A DNA stretch of 44,060 nt from assembly GCA_900542165.1 (NCBI GenBank), contig UQMM01000018.1, positions 1 through 44,060 of the forward strand. The letters run 5' to 3'. The first letter of the stretch is position 1. The number at the start of each line of letters is the position of its first letter. The notes under the pieces were generated by a model. That model ran no database searches. It was not told the origin of the DNA and saw only the letters and a list, made by a program, of their open reading frames with translations. Below are positions 1 to 8,410 of this stretch, piece after piece. Origin of the DNA: an uncultured Collinsella sp. (GTDB taxonomy: Bacteria > Actinomycetota > Coriobacteriia > Coriobacteriales > Coriobacteriaceae). A program made the translations under genes and the position numbers.

Positions 1-228
1 GCAATCGGTCGGCGGGGCCTGCCGTTAACCCGTCCCGGTCCGCCCCCGGCATGTCGTCGACGCCTTCGGCTCAGTCTCATATCCGCGGATACCGCTCCGG
101 CGGCCCGCAATCCTCTCCTTCGGTGGGGCTCCCCAAGTCTGACTACGCGCATGCGGCCGCCGCCGCGCGCCCAGCGAAAGCGGGGGTATCCCCGAAGGCT
201 GCCCGGCTCGCCGGGACGGGGGCTATGT

Positions 229-1350
229 CTATTCGGTTGCCTCCCGGCACATCGCGCCGAGGGCCCACAGCCACCTCACGAGCTCGGCGGCGGTGGCGGC
301 GTTCGCCTTCGCCTGGGGCATGCCCCTGGCGAGCATCTCCTCGCGGCGCCGGAGCAGGCGCTCGGAACCCTTCCTCCCGTGCATCCTTACCTCGAGCGGG
401 ACGCCGCTGCCCTTGGGCATCAGCTTCGGTTGGTGGCTCGCTTGGACGTAGCTCCAGGACCCCTCGACAGCCAACCTCCTGACGAGGGCGTTGCCGGCCC
501 CGCTGATCCCGCCGAGGCGCACGGAGTCCGCGCTCGACCTCTGCTTCGGGGCGAGGCCGAAGTAGGACGTCACCTGCCTGCCGGAGCGGAACCTCGAGAA
601 GTCGCCGACCTCGGACGCGAAGGCGGCGGCGAGCGCGAACCCGCATCCCTTGATCGACTGGAGCGCCTCGACCTCCGCCGAGAGGGGGCCCGCCGCGACG
701 GCGGCCCTGTACTCGGCGAGGAGATCGTCGCGCGTCTCGGAGGCCGCCTCGACCTCGCTCCTCAGCGCCGCCAGCGCCCGGATGCCGCCGTCGTCGGCGG
801 GCCGAACCTTGTCGAGCCACCTGAGGAAGTCGTACGTCCAGTACCTCCGGGGGTTTCCGGCCGGCGTCGTGCCGCCGTAGGCGTAACCCCGGCGGGCGAG
901 GAACGCCAGGAGCCGCTGCTTCGCCGCCGCGAGCCTCGCGGTCGCCGCGTCGTGGGCCCCGGCGAGGTCCCCGAGCCCCTCGATCTCGGGGGACGGCACC
1001 CATACCGGGGAGATATCGTGCGACAGTATCGCCTTGGCCATCCTGGCCGCGTCGTTGCGGTCGTTCTTGGACGAGAAGTCTGCCGCCGACCTCGGGACCT
1101 TGGAGACGGCCGCGACGACGCAGTCGACGCCGAGCCCGGAGAGCTCCCTCTGCGGGGCGAAGCCGAGGTAGCCGCTCTCGTAGGCGGCGAGCGACGGGCC
1201 CGGGAAGCCCGACATCCACTCCGCGACCTCGCCCCACGGGTTGCCGCGGAACCTCCTCGTCACTGTCTCGCCCGTCTCCGCGTCGAGCGCGCAGACGGTG
1301 GTGGACCTGAGGTGTACGTCCATTCCGAAGGCGGTAGAATATCTAGGCAC
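229..1350 (-). CDS. IS110-family transposase (DEDD recombinase)
   Basis: Transposase of 373 residues. IS110 enzymes recombine a circular element intermediate into a target with an RNA guide (family knowledge). The N-terminal RuvC-like DEDD domain shows D11 (GMDVH), E58 (AAYESG), and D97 and D100 in KNDRNDA. The C-terminal transposase domain (about 230-300) has an IKGCGFAL helix-hairpin-helix-like segment and S262 in TSYFGLAP, where the family's catalytic serine lies. All expected catalytic residues are present and there is no internal stop, so it looks intact. The start is a GTG at 1350 with GGGAGG about 11 nt upstream. The ATG at residue 10 would sit directly before the catalytic Asp and is too late. 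It is transcribed away from recQ. IS110 versus IS1111 subgroup was not settled. Confidence 0.93.
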   Translation of the reverse strand: MPRYSTAFGMDVHLRSTTVCALDAETGETVTRRFRGNPWGEVAEWMSGFPGPSLAAYESGYLGFAPQRELSGLGVDCVVAAVSKVPRSAADFSSKNDRNDAARMAKAILSHDISPVWVPSPEIEGLGDLAGAHDAATARLAAAKQRLLAFLARRGYAYGGTTPAGNPRRYWTYDFLRWLDKVRPADDGGIRALAALRSEVEAASETRDDLLAEYRAAVAAGPLSAEVEALQSIKGCGFALAAAFASEVGDFSRFRSGRQVTSYFGLAPKQRSSADSVRLGGISGAGNALVRRLAVEGSWSYVQASHQPKLMPKGSGVPLEVRMHGRKGSERLLRRREEMLARGMPQAKANAATAAELVRWLWALGAMCREATE

Positions 1351-1490
1351 GGGAGCCTCCCAACCTCGTTGCGGCGCGGCTGCGCCTCTGGCACTTCAAC
1401 AACATTGTCGCAGCCCCGACCCGCGGTCACGAGCGGGGGCTCCTGTCGTTTCCGTGCCCTCGGATTGGGTCATAGTGTCTGACTTATGCT
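1351..1490 (-). ncRNA. Candidate bridge-RNA (IS non-coding end)
   Basis: This is the non-coding stretch just 5' of the IS110 transposase on its own strand. IS110-group elements encode a guide (bridge) RNA there (family knowledge). The sequence is rich in hairpins: GGCGC/GCGCC around a 4-nt loop near 1373-1386, and a nested AGCC..CCCGC / GCGGG..GGCT stem near 1412-1440. No guide loops can be assigned without knowing the uninserted target. An 8-bp GTCTGACT occurs at 137-144 and 1477-1484 and could mark the element ends, but a repeat this short is expected by chance. Confidence 0.35.
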
Positions 1491-1537
1491 CAACCAGCGA
1501 CGTTTGCGCGCTTGTCAAGAGATTAGCCGTTGGGAAA

Positions 1538-1560
1538 GTGTCCAAAAATCCACGCTCGTT
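1538..1560 (+). repeat. Dispersed repeat, copy A
   Basis: Carries GTCCAAAAATCCACGCTCG. It closely matches the reverse complement of a copy at 12428-12450 and resembles another at 12507-12525. It lies between the IS110 element and the recQ promoter. The function is unknown; it is a short interspersed intergenic repeat by appearance. Confidence 0.55.
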
Positions 1561-1619
1561 CCCTTTGGACTGCATCGCCCGTGGCCGACAGCGGCGCGGC
1601 ACCGGTCCGCGTGGCGGCG

Positions 1620-1625
1620 TATAAT
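1620..1625 (+). promoter_or_regulatory. -10 box of recQ promoter
   Basis: A perfect TATAAT lies 31 bp before the recQ ATG. No good -35 sequence lies 16-18 bp upstream, so the assignment rests on the -10 box and position only. Confidence 0.4.
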
Positions 1626-1656
1626 CGGCGGCAGATGACTTGGACGTTAGGAAACC

Positions 1657-3633
1657 ATGACCGATAGCATGCAGCAGATGGCGCTTGACACGCTCGGCGC
1701 CTATTTTGGCTACACCTCGTTTCGCCCGGGGCAGGACCGCATGGTGGATGCGATTCTTGCAGGCCGCGATGCGCTGGGTGTTATGCCCACGGGCGCCGGC
1801 AAGTCCATTTGCTACCAGGTGCCCGCGCTCATGCTGCCCGGCATCACCTTTGTGGTGAGTCCGCTGCTGTCGCTTATGGAGGACCAGACCCGTGCGTTGC
1901 TCGCGGCGGGTGCGCGACCCAGCTATCTCAACTCCAGCCTTACTCCGGCCCAGCAAAATACCGTGCTCAAACGGGCGCGTGAGGGCCGCTACCAGCTTAT
2001 GTATGTGGCGCCCGAGCGCCTGCTCGAGCCGCGCTTTTTAGCCTTTGCCCAGGAGGCCGCGACGGACGGCGGCATTGGCGTGCCGCTCGTGGCCATTGAC
2101 GAGGCCCACTGCGTAAGCCAATGGGGCCAGGATTTCCGCCCCGCCTATCTGCAGATTCGCGAGTTCATTGATTCCCTGCCGCAGCGCCCCATCGTGGCGG
2201 CCTTTACCGCTACGGCGACCGAGCGTGTGCGCGCGGACATTCAGCAGATGCTCGGCCTGCAAAACCCCGCGACGGTGGTGACGGGCTTCGATCGCAAGAA
2301 CCTCTACTTTGGTTGCGAGGAGATGGGCGACAAGGCCAAGACTGCCTGGGTGCGCGACTACGTGATTGCGCATTCGAGCGAGAGCGGCATCGTGTATTGC
2401 TCGACCCGCAAGACGGTCGACGCGCTGGCCGCGGAGCTTGCCGAGGCACTGGGCCCCAGCGGCATTCGCGTGGGCCGCTACCATGCCGGCATGGGCAACG
2501 ACGCCCGTCGCCAGAGTCAGCGTGCCTTTATCGACGACGACATCCAGGTGATGGTTGCTACCAACGCCTTTGGCATGGGCATCGACAAGCCCAACGTGCG
2601 CTACGTGATTCACAACAACGTGCCCGAGAGCATCGAGGCATACTACCAGGAGGCGGGCCGCGCTGGCCGCGATGGCGATCCGGCCAGCTGCCATCTGCTG
2701 TGGAACGGTAACGATTTTCGCATGCGCCGCTTTCTGATCGATCGCGGCGATGCTGCCGACGAGGCGCTCGATGACGAGCAGCGCGCGTGGGCGCTCCAGA
2801 ACCGTTATCGTCTGCTCAGCCAGATGGAGGGCTACTGCAATACCACCGGCTGCCTGCGCGAATACATGCTGCGCTACTTTGGCGACGAGGCCGCGGCCGA
2901 GCATGCGGCAGCCGCCGCGGGCGGCACGGCAGACGACGCCGAGGGCTGCGGCAACTGCAGCAACTGTCTCACGCAGTTCGAGGTCGAGGACGTCACCGAT
3001 ATGGCCCGCGCCGCTGTGCGCTATGTGGCCACGCGTCCCATGCGCTTTGGCAAGTCGCTGATCGCCGATGTGCTCCACGGCGGCAACACCGAGCGCATTC
3101 GCCAGATGCATCTGGACGAGGACCGCGGCTACGGTGAGCTGTCGAGCGAATCGGTCGGGCGCATCAAGGACATCATCGGCCAGCTGTGCGGTCGCGGTTA
3201 TTTGGCCACCTCGCAGGGGCAGTACCCAGTCGTGGGACTGGGTCCGCGTGCCGGCGAGGTCGAGGACGAGGCGTTCGCCTTTACCGTTAAGCGTCGCGCG
3301 TCCAAGCGCAAGGCCTCGGCCCGCGCCCGCCGCGCCGTCGATCTGCTGCGCGAGGAGGCCGAGCTGGATCAGCGCCCGCGCGCGGGTGACGATGCCGAAC
3401 TGTTCGAGCGCCTGCGTGCCCTGCGCAAGGAGATCTCGACCGAGCTGGAGATGGCGCCGTACATGGTCTTTTCCGACAAGGCCCTGCGCGGTCTGTGCCG
3501 CCTGCGTCCACAGACGCGCGAGGAGCTGATCCAGGTCAACGGCATTGGCGAGAAAAAAGCCGACGCCTTTGGCGAGCAGTTTATGGCGGCGATTGAAGAA
3601 TTTGAGTCCGAGCATGCGCGGGATGGAGCGTAA
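1657..3633 (+). CDS. recQ: ATP-dependent DNA helicase RecQ
   Basis: A 3'-5' DNA helicase of 658 residues, acting in recombination and replication-fork repair. Walker A MPTGAGKS is at 43-50 and the DEAH box at 148-151, followed by the RecQ-typical QWGQDFRPAY. Helicase motif VI is AGRAGRDG near 333-340. Zinc-binding cysteines are C394 and C399 plus the CGNCSNC cluster at 431-437. A winged-helix RQC domain follows (about 445-530), then an HRDC domain (about 575-650, LCRLRPQTREELIQVNGIGEKKADAFG). Length and domain order match full-length bacterial RecQ. The ATG at 1657 precedes the conserved N-terminus; its ribosome binding site is weak. The next gene begins 2 nt after the stop, so the two are probably co-transcribed. 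Confidence 0.96.
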   Translation: MTDSMQQMALDTLGAYFGYTSFRPGQDRMVDAILAGRDALGVMPTGAGKSICYQVPALMLPGITFVVSPLLSLMEDQTRALLAAGARPSYLNSSLTPAQQNTVLKRAREGRYQLMYVAPERLLEPRFLAFAQEAATDGGIGVPLVAIDEAHCVSQWGQDFRPAYLQIREFIDSLPQRPIVAAFTATATERVRADIQQMLGLQNPATVVTGFDRKNLYFGCEEMGDKAKTAWVRDYVIAHSSESGIVYCSTRKTVDALAAELAEALGPSGIRVGRYHAGMGNDARRQSQRAFIDDDIQVMVATNAFGMGIDKPNVRYVIHNNVPESIEAYYQEAGRAGRDGDPASCHLLWNGNDFRMRRFLIDRGDAADEALDDEQRAWALQNRYRLLSQMEGYCNTTGCLREYMLRYFGDEAAAEHAAAAAGGTADDAEGCGNCSNCLTQFEVEDVTDMARAAVRYVATRPMRFGKSLIADVLHGGNTERIRQMHLDEDRGYGELSSESVGRIKDIIGQLCGRGYLATSQGQYPVVGLGPRAGEVEDEAFAFTVKRRASKRKASARARRAVDLLREEAELDQRPRAGDDAELFERLRALRKEISTELEMAPYMVFSDKALRGLCRLRPQTREELIQVNGIGEKKADAFGEQFMAAIEEFESEHARDGA

Positions 3634-3635
3634 CG

Positions 3636-4391
3636 ATGGCATTCGACGATAAAACCGACCGCACTGACGTGCCCGCCGTGCCGCTGTACCAGCAGGTCAT
3701 GGACGACCTAAAGGGCGAGATCGCGCGCGGCGTGTACCCTGCTGGCTCGCGCATTCCTGCCGAGATGGAGCTCGCGAAGTCCTACGGCGTGGGGCGCGTC
3801 ACCGTGCGCCGTGCCATCGAGGAGCTGTCGCGCGCGGGGTATCTCAACCGCCAGCAGGGGAGGGGCACCTTTGTGTGCGCTCCCAAGCTCAAGCGCAAGA
3901 TTCGCCAGAAGGGTGACGTCCAGAGCTTTACTGAGGGTTGTGCTGCCAACGACATGGTGCCGGGTGCGCGTCTGGTGTCGCGCACGGTGGTCGCGGCGAC
4001 GCACGAGGATGCGGCGTTCTTTGGCGTGGAGCCCGGCTGCGAGCTTATCGTGGTCGAGCGCGTGCGCACGGCCGACGGCATCCCCGTCATGCTCGAGAAC
4101 AACGCCTTTGTGCTCGCCGACCATCCCTACCTGCAGATGCTGGCCGACGAGGACCTCACCGATAACTCAATCTTTGCGCTCGTTGCCGAGCATTCGGGTC
4201 GCGCGCCGCTCAAGTCCGACCCCTGCACCGTGGAGATTGCGCTTGCCGATGTTCAGACGGCCCCGCTGCTGGAGGTGCCGGTCGGCGAGCCGCTCTTCTA
4301 TATGGAGGCCTACTTTACCGACGCCGGCGGGTGCCCTCTACTGCTCGGCCGCCAAAAGATCGTGGGCTCGCGCTACGTCTTCGACATCTAA
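3636..4391 (+). CDS. GntR-family regulator with UTRA domain (HutC/FrlR type)
   Basis: A 251-residue repressor-type protein. The N-terminal winged-helix DNA-binding domain (about 15-80) contains the typical RIPAEMELAKSYGVGRVTVRRAIEELSRAGYLNRQQGRGTF pattern, described here in short: a GntR helix-turn-helix followed by the wing. A UTRA ligand-binding domain follows (about 95-245), which in this subfamily binds sugar-phosphate-like effectors. GGAG sits just before the ATG, and the gene is tightly linked to recQ. Downstream is a SIS-domain deglycase gene whose promoter carries paired ATAGRAC sites. By position, and by analogy with FrlR next to FrlB, this protein is the likely regulator of that gene. 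The effector is not determinable here. Confidence 0.92.
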   Translation: MAFDDKTDRTDVPAVPLYQQVMDDLKGEIARGVYPAGSRIPAEMELAKSYGVGRVTVRRAIEELSRAGYLNRQQGRGTFVCAPKLKRKIRQKGDVQSFTEGCAANDMVPGARLVSRTVVAATHEDAAFFGVEPGCELIVVERVRTADGIPVMLENNAFVLADHPYLQMLADEDLTDNSIFALVAEHSGRAPLKSDPCTVEIALADVQTAPLLEVPVGEPLFYMEAYFTDAGGCPLLLGRQKIVGSRYVFDI

Positions 4392-4400
4392 CGTCCACAG

Positions 4401-4479
4401 ATAGAACAACATAGAACAAATTTGCTGAGATGACTTCACGGGCGTTGTTGCACGTGCTATAAATAGGACAACATAGAAC
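4401..4479 (+). promoter_or_regulatory. frlB-like promoter with two paired operator sites
   Basis: A promoter with -35 TTCACG (4435-4440), a 17-bp spacer and -10 TATAAA (4458-4463). Two 17-bp sites flank and overlap it: ATAGAACAACATAGAAC at 4401-4417 and ATAGGACAACATAGAAC at 4463-4479. Each is a pair of heptamers with a 10-bp period, so both face the same side of the helix. The sites start 62 bp apart, close to six turns. One site lies upstream of the -35 and the other over the -10/start region, a layout suited to cooperative repression by the adjacent GntR protein (inference). Confidence 0.65.
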
Positions 4480-4535
4480 GACAGCAGGTACGAGCTGTCG
4501 TCGTTCAAAGCCGCCCCACAAGGAGGAGCATCAGC

Positions 4536-5504
4536 ATGAACACACATGATCTGGTTCAGGAAATCATCGAGCGCAAGGGCAAGATCGAGAACGTCTTTTG
4601 GATCGCCTGTGGCGGTTCGATGATCGATCTCATGCCGGCCAACGAGCTGCTCAAGCGTGAGGCCACCACGTTTACCTCGACGGTCTACACGGCACGCGAG
4701 TTTTGCCTGATGGCTCCCAAGAGTCTTGGCGAGAAGTCGCTCGTCATCGCCTGCAGCCACAGCGGCAACACGCAGGAGGTTGTCGACGGCTGCGAGATGG
4801 CGCTGGCAGCCAGTGCCGAGGTCATTGCCCTCACCGACTGCGAGGGCTCCAAGATCGATAACGGCAAGTGGACCACCTGGGTCTATCCGTGGGGCGAGGG
4901 CGTGTCACAGGCCGAGGTGCCGCAGGGCATCGGCGCTCTGATCGCCGCCGAGTTGCTCGACCAGCAGGAAGGCTACGAGGCACTCGCCGACATGTATGAG
5001 GGCCTCAAGCAGATGGATGCGCTGCTGCCCGCCGCCCGTGAGAAGGTCAACGCCGAGCTGGGCGCCCGCTTTGCCGAGCTCTGCCAGCAGCACAAGTTCT
5101 TCTATATCCTGGGCTCCGGCCCCAACTTTAGCCAGACCTATGCCATGGCGATCTGCTCGCTCATGGAGATGCAGTGGCAGCACTGCTGCTACATCCACTC
5201 CGGCGAGTACTTCCATGGCCCGTTCGAAGCCACCGAGCCCGGCGTGTTCTACTTTGTGCAGCTCGGATCGGGCGAGTGCCGCCCCATGGAGGAGCGCGCT
5301 CTTGCGTTCCTCAACACGCACACCGATACAGTCATGGTGCTCGATGCGCTCGAGTACGGCGTAGGTGAAGTGCCTGCCAGCGTGCGTTCGTACCTGGAGC
5401 CGATCTTCTTCTACGCGATGAGCTGCGAGCTGCGTGCCGCCCGCGGCAAGGTGTTCGACCACAGCCCCGAGATTCGTCGCTACATGGGCATCGAGCAGTA
5501 CTAA
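4536..5504 (+). CDS. SIS-domain phosphosugar deglycase/isomerase, FrlB-like
   Basis: A 322-residue protein with two SIS domains (about 18-150 and 175-310). ACGGSMIDLMPANEL and SHSGNTQEVVDG form the sugar-phosphate loops, and SGEYFHGPFE carries the Glu/His region typical of the FrlB/GlmS-isomerase-like group. FrlB converts fructoselysine 6-phosphate to glucose 6-phosphate and lysine (family knowledge); related enzymes use other Amadori or glucosamine-type substrates, so the substrate is open. AAGGAGG precedes the ATG. No cognate kinase or transporter lies beside it, unlike the classical frl operon, which weakens the exact assignment. It has its own promoter with probable GntR operators, and a strong hairpin follows. 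Confidence 0.82.
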   Translation: MNTHDLVQEIIERKGKIENVFWIACGGSMIDLMPANELLKREATTFTSTVYTAREFCLMAPKSLGEKSLVIACSHSGNTQEVVDGCEMALAASAEVIALTDCEGSKIDNGKWTTWVYPWGEGVSQAEVPQGIGALIAAELLDQQEGYEALADMYEGLKQMDALLPAAREKVNAELGARFAELCQQHKFFYILGSGPNFSQTYAMAICSLMEMQWQHCCYIHSGEYFHGPFEATEPGVFYFVQLGSGECRPMEERALAFLNTHTDTVMVLDALEYGVGEVPASVRSYLEPIFFYAMSCELRAARGKVFDHSPEIRRYMGIEQY

Positions 5505-5556
5505 GTAACGGGAAAAGCATTCACCTTCGGTTCGCAAGCGTGCCGTGTGAGTCAAA

Positions 5557-5597
5557 AAGCGGGCCGTGCCGGTGGGTTTCCGGCGCGGCCCGCTTTG
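5557..5597 (-). terminator. Bidirectional terminator between frlB-like gene and ldh
   Basis: A 17-bp stem (5557-5573 with 5581-5597, one T-G pair) with a 7-nt loop. It is preceded on the + strand by five A, giving a T-run on the minus strand after the hairpin. It lies between convergent genes and can serve both. Confidence 0.85.
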
Positions 5598-5637
5598 CAT
5601 GGCGTCCGTATGAGCGAGGTGTCGCGGCAACCGACGC

Positions 5638-6615
5638 TTACTTGGCGTCGTAGGCCTCGGCGTCCCACCAGTCGAGCTGGGCGATGTTGTCGCGGATGTG
5701 CTGGCAGCTCTTGTGGAAGCCCTCGAGCTCGTGCTCGGACAGGTCGAGCGTGTAGACCTCCTCGACGCCCTCGGCACCGATCACGCACGGCAGGGAGGTG
5801 AAGATGCCCTCCTCGCCATACTGGCCGATCATGAGCGTGGATGCCGAAAGCACGGCGTGCTCATTGTGCAGCACGGCGGCGCAGACGCGCGCGGCGGAGT
5901 TGGCGACGGCGTACTCGGTGCACTGCTTGCCCTGGTAGGTCACATAGCCGCCTTTGCGTGCGAGTTCCTCGACTTCCATGTGGTCGAAGGCGTACTTGTC
6001 GGGGTTCTCGGCCTGAAGCTCGGTGAGGCTCTTGCCGGCGATGGTCGCGGCCTTAAAGGCTGCAAGCTGGCTAAAGCCGTGCTCGCCGATCATGTAGGCG
6101 TCGATGGACTTGGGGCTCACGCCGACCTTCTTGGAGATCTCGGTGCGCAGGCGGGCGGAGTCCAGACCGCAGCCCGAGCCGATGATCTTCTTGGGATCGT
6201 AGCCGGTCAGGTGCCACAGCTCGGTGCACACGACGTCGCAGGGGTTGGAGATGCTCACGAAGATGCCGTCAAAGCCGGCGTCGACGATGCGCTTGGCAAA
6301 GGTGCGGGCGGCGTCGGTGGTAAAGAACAGCTCGCCGTCGCGGTTGCCAGCGGCCAGTGCGACCTTGCCGGCGGCATTGACGATGACGTCGCAGCAGGCC
6401 AGCTCCTCGTAGTGGTCGTAGCAGTTGACGATTTTGGTGTTGTACGGGACAAACGAAAGGGAGTCGCGCAGGTCCTGGACCTCGGACGTCACCTTGGCCT
6501 CGTTGATATCGCACAGGTACAGTTCATCGGCAATGCCCTGCATGAGCAGGCTGTTGGCGACATGTGCTCCTACGTGGCCCTGGCCGACCACACCGATCTT
6601 ACGCGTCTGGTACAT
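5638..6615 (-). CDS. L-lactate / L-2-hydroxyacid dehydrogenase
   Basis: A 325-residue NAD-dependent dehydrogenase of the LDH/MDH family. The Rossmann loop is GVVGQGHVGAHVA (8-20), SISNPCDVV is the conserved NP segment, GLDSARLR holds the substrate-binding Arg, and GEHG carries catalytic H179. The mobile loop (AAGKVALAAGNRDGE) lacks the usual LDH QxxGETR pattern and looks more like L-2-hydroxyisocaproate dehydrogenases, so the true substrate could be a larger 2-oxoacid. The ATG at 6615 was chosen because AAAGGA lies 8 nt upstream and the protein then begins at the Rossmann fold; longer forms add sequence unlike the family. TACAAT at 6653-6658 (minus strand) is a likely -10. Confidence 0.88.
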   Translation of the reverse strand: MYQTRKIGVVGQGHVGAHVANSLLMQGIADELYLCDINEAKVTSEVQDLRDSLSFVPYNTKIVNCYDHYEELACCDVIVNAAGKVALAAGNRDGELFFTTDAARTFAKRIVDAGFDGIFVSISNPCDVVCTELWHLTGYDPKKIIGSGCGLDSARLRTEISKKVGVSPKSIDAYMIGEHGFSQLAAFKAATIAGKSLTELQAENPDKYAFDHMEVEELARKGGYVTYQGKQCTEYAVANSAARVCAAVLHNEHAVLSASTLMIGQYGEEGIFTSLPCVIGAEGVEEVYTLDLSEHELEGFHKSCQHIRDNIAQLDWWDAEAYDAK

Positions 6616-6792
6616 ATACGTATCCTTTCGGCCGAGTTTTTCGCGTCGAACCATTGTAGCTTCCTGCCGCCACTTTGCTAGGCTAAAGCGCCATAGATTT
6701 TTGGGACATGCCTCAATCTCTACTTTTGGAGTGATTTGGGCCGCTGACGGCATCGCTGGGCGATGTGCTCGCGCGGATGGGGCCGGTCGTTG

Positions 6793-6798
6793 TACCAT
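6793..6798 (+). promoter_or_regulatory. Probable -10 element of metA
   Basis: TACCAT lies within GTACCATAGCT, an 11-mer that also occurs at 34927-34937 before the P-type ATPase leader. It sits about 28 bp before the metA ATG. The -35 region is poor. Confidence 0.35.
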
Positions 6799-6826
6799 AG
6801 CTGCAACTGACTCGTAAGGAGCATCC

Positions 6827-7753
6827 ATGCCCATTCGCATCCCCGACGCCCTCCCTGCCGCCGCGCAGCTCGAGAGCGAGAACATCTTTGTCATGACCGA
6901 GTACCGCGCGCTGCACCAGGACATCCGTCCGCTGCGCGTGCTCATCCTCAACCTCATGCCCACTAAGATCGCCACCGAGACGCAGATCATGCGCAAGCTC
7001 TCCAACACGCCGCTGCAGGTGGAGGTGGACCTGCTGCGCACCAAGACGCACGAGGCCACGCACGTGAGTGCCGGCCACCTGGAGACGTTTTACCGCACGT
7101 TCGACGACATCCGCGACATCCACTACGACGGCCTGATTATCACGGGCGCGCCGGTGGAGCAGATGCCGTTCGAGGAGGTCGACTACTGGCCCGAGCTCTG
7201 TCAGATCATGGATTGGTCCACCACGCACGTGCATTCTACGCTGCACATTTGTTGGGGAGCGCAGGCGGGGCTCTACCATCATTACGGTATCCAGAAGTAC
7301 GACCTGCCGGCAAAGGCGAGCGGCGTGTTCGAGCATTATCTGGTGAAGCCGCAAAGCCCGCTGGTCCGCGGCTTTGACGACCGTTTCTATGCCGTGCATT
7401 CGCGCAACACCGATGTGCGCCGCGAGGACGTGGAGGCCGAGCCGCAGCTTGAGGTTGTGGCCGTGTCTGACGAGGTTGGCCTGTACATCGTCAAGTCGAC
7501 CGACAGCCGTCGCTTCTTTGTATTTGGCCACCCCGAGTACGATACCGACACGCTGCGCCTGGAGTACGAGCGCGACGTGAAGCGCGGGCTCAACCCGGAG
7601 GTGCCGGCGCATTACTTCCCGGGCGACGACCCCACCGCCGAGCCGCGCAACGTCTGGCGCAGCCAGGCTCAGCTGTTCTACACCAACTGGCTCAACTACT
7701 ACGTCTACCAGACCACGCCCTACGACCTGGCCCGCGCCGGCGAGGAGCACTAG
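6827..7753 (+). CDS. metAA: Homoserine O-acetyltransferase, MetA type
   Basis: A 308-residue enzyme that acylates homoserine in the first committed step of methionine synthesis. The glutamine-amidotransferase-like fold shows catalytic C142 (HICWGAQAG), H235 and E237 (FGHPEYD), at exactly the family's positions. Residue 111 is Glu (TGAPVEQMPFEEVDYW). In characterised MetA enzymes Glu111 goes with acetyl-CoA and Gly111 with succinyl-CoA, so acetyl-CoA is the predicted donor. AAGGAG precedes the ATG. It stands alone, convergent with the folate gene 42 bp downstream. Confidence 0.94.
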   Translation: MPIRIPDALPAAAQLESENIFVMTEYRALHQDIRPLRVLILNLMPTKIATETQIMRKLSNTPLQVEVDLLRTKTHEATHVSAGHLETFYRTFDDIRDIHYDGLIITGAPVEQMPFEEVDYWPELCQIMDWSTTHVHSTLHICWGAQAGLYHHYGIQKYDLPAKASGVFEHYLVKPQSPLVRGFDDRFYAVHSRNTDVRREDVEAEPQLEVVAVSDEVGLYIVKSTDSRRFFVFGHPEYDTDTLRLEYERDVKRGLNPEVPAHYFPGDDPTAEPRNVWRSQAQLFYTNWLNYYVYQTTPYDLARAGEEH

Positions 7754-7795
7754 ACTGCGATGGTGCTGCTGTAGCCGTGGCTGATGTGGCGGCGA

Positions 7796-8392
7796 TTAGG
7801 CGCTAATGATGTGGGGTAGCGGCAGGTCGTGGGCGTCGGTGGGAACGTGGTCGACACGCTGCTCGTCAAAGGCGATGCCGATGATTTGGCATGCGGGCGA
7901 GAGCATAGGCAGGTAGCGGTCGTAACAACCGCCGCCGTAGCCCAGGCGCGCGCCGGTTTGGTCGAAGGCCACGAGCGGCACGACGATCATGTCGAGAGCT
8001 TCGGCAGGCACGATAGGGAAGTGGTTGCTGTCGATGTCCGTGGCCGCAAAGGCCCGCGTGGGGTGGGCGATAAACGGAGCCGCGGACGCATCGTCGGCGG
8101 CAACTGCCCGCATACACATGCGCTGGCCACAAGCTGCGGCATCAATTGCCGAGAGCATGCACGGATAGGCCACGCGCCAGCCACGTTTGGCGGCCGTGGC
8201 GGCAAACGCGGCGGGGTCTGCCTCGGAACCCATCGCGGCGTAGACGGCAACGGTGCGCGGCGCCGCGGAATCCGAGCGATCCAACAGCTCAACAAGCCGC
8301 GCACAGATATCAGCAGACTTCGCCGCCCGCAAGTCCAAATCAAGAGCATCGCGCTGGGCAATCACCGCCCGCCGCAACTCAGCCTTGTCCAT
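7796..8392 (-). CDS. 5-formyltetrahydrofolate cyclo-ligase
   Basis: A 198-residue enzyme that converts 5-formyl-THF to 5,10-methenyl-THF using ATP. The N-terminal KAELRRAVIAQRDAL matches the family's basic helix. The C-terminal GYGGGCYDRYLPM is the signature ATP/folate loop. The ATG at 8392 is preceded by a GGGAG-rich sequence; a longer reading from 8419 adds nine residues that cover this ribosome binding site and is rejected. The spacer upstream holds a dispersed-repeat-like hairpin and the hicB terminator, so this gene may be partly read from hicAB or from its own unseen promoter. Confidence 0.9.
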   Translation of the reverse strand: MDKAELRRAVIAQRDALDLDLRAAKSADICARLVELLDRSDSAAPRTVAVYAAMGSEADPAAFAATAAKRGWRVAYPCMLSAIDAAACGQRMCMRAVAADDASAAPFIAHPTRAFAATDIDSNHFPIVPAEALDMIVVPLVAFDQTGARLGYGGGCYDRYLPMLSPACQIIGIAFDEQRVDHVPTDAHDLPLPHIISA

Positions 8393-8410
8393 CCCGGCTC
8401 CCTCTCCCAA

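Noticed and set aside
137..1484. GTCTGACT repeats as firm IS110 ends
   Set aside because: An 8-bp match between two flanks of a few hundred bases is expected by chance, so it is mentioned only as a weak hint.
5638..7059. 473-residue version of the dehydrogenase
   Set aside because: The upstream 148 residues lack family resemblance and overlap the metA promoter and start; the ATG at 6615 has a proper ribosome binding site at the Rossmann fold.
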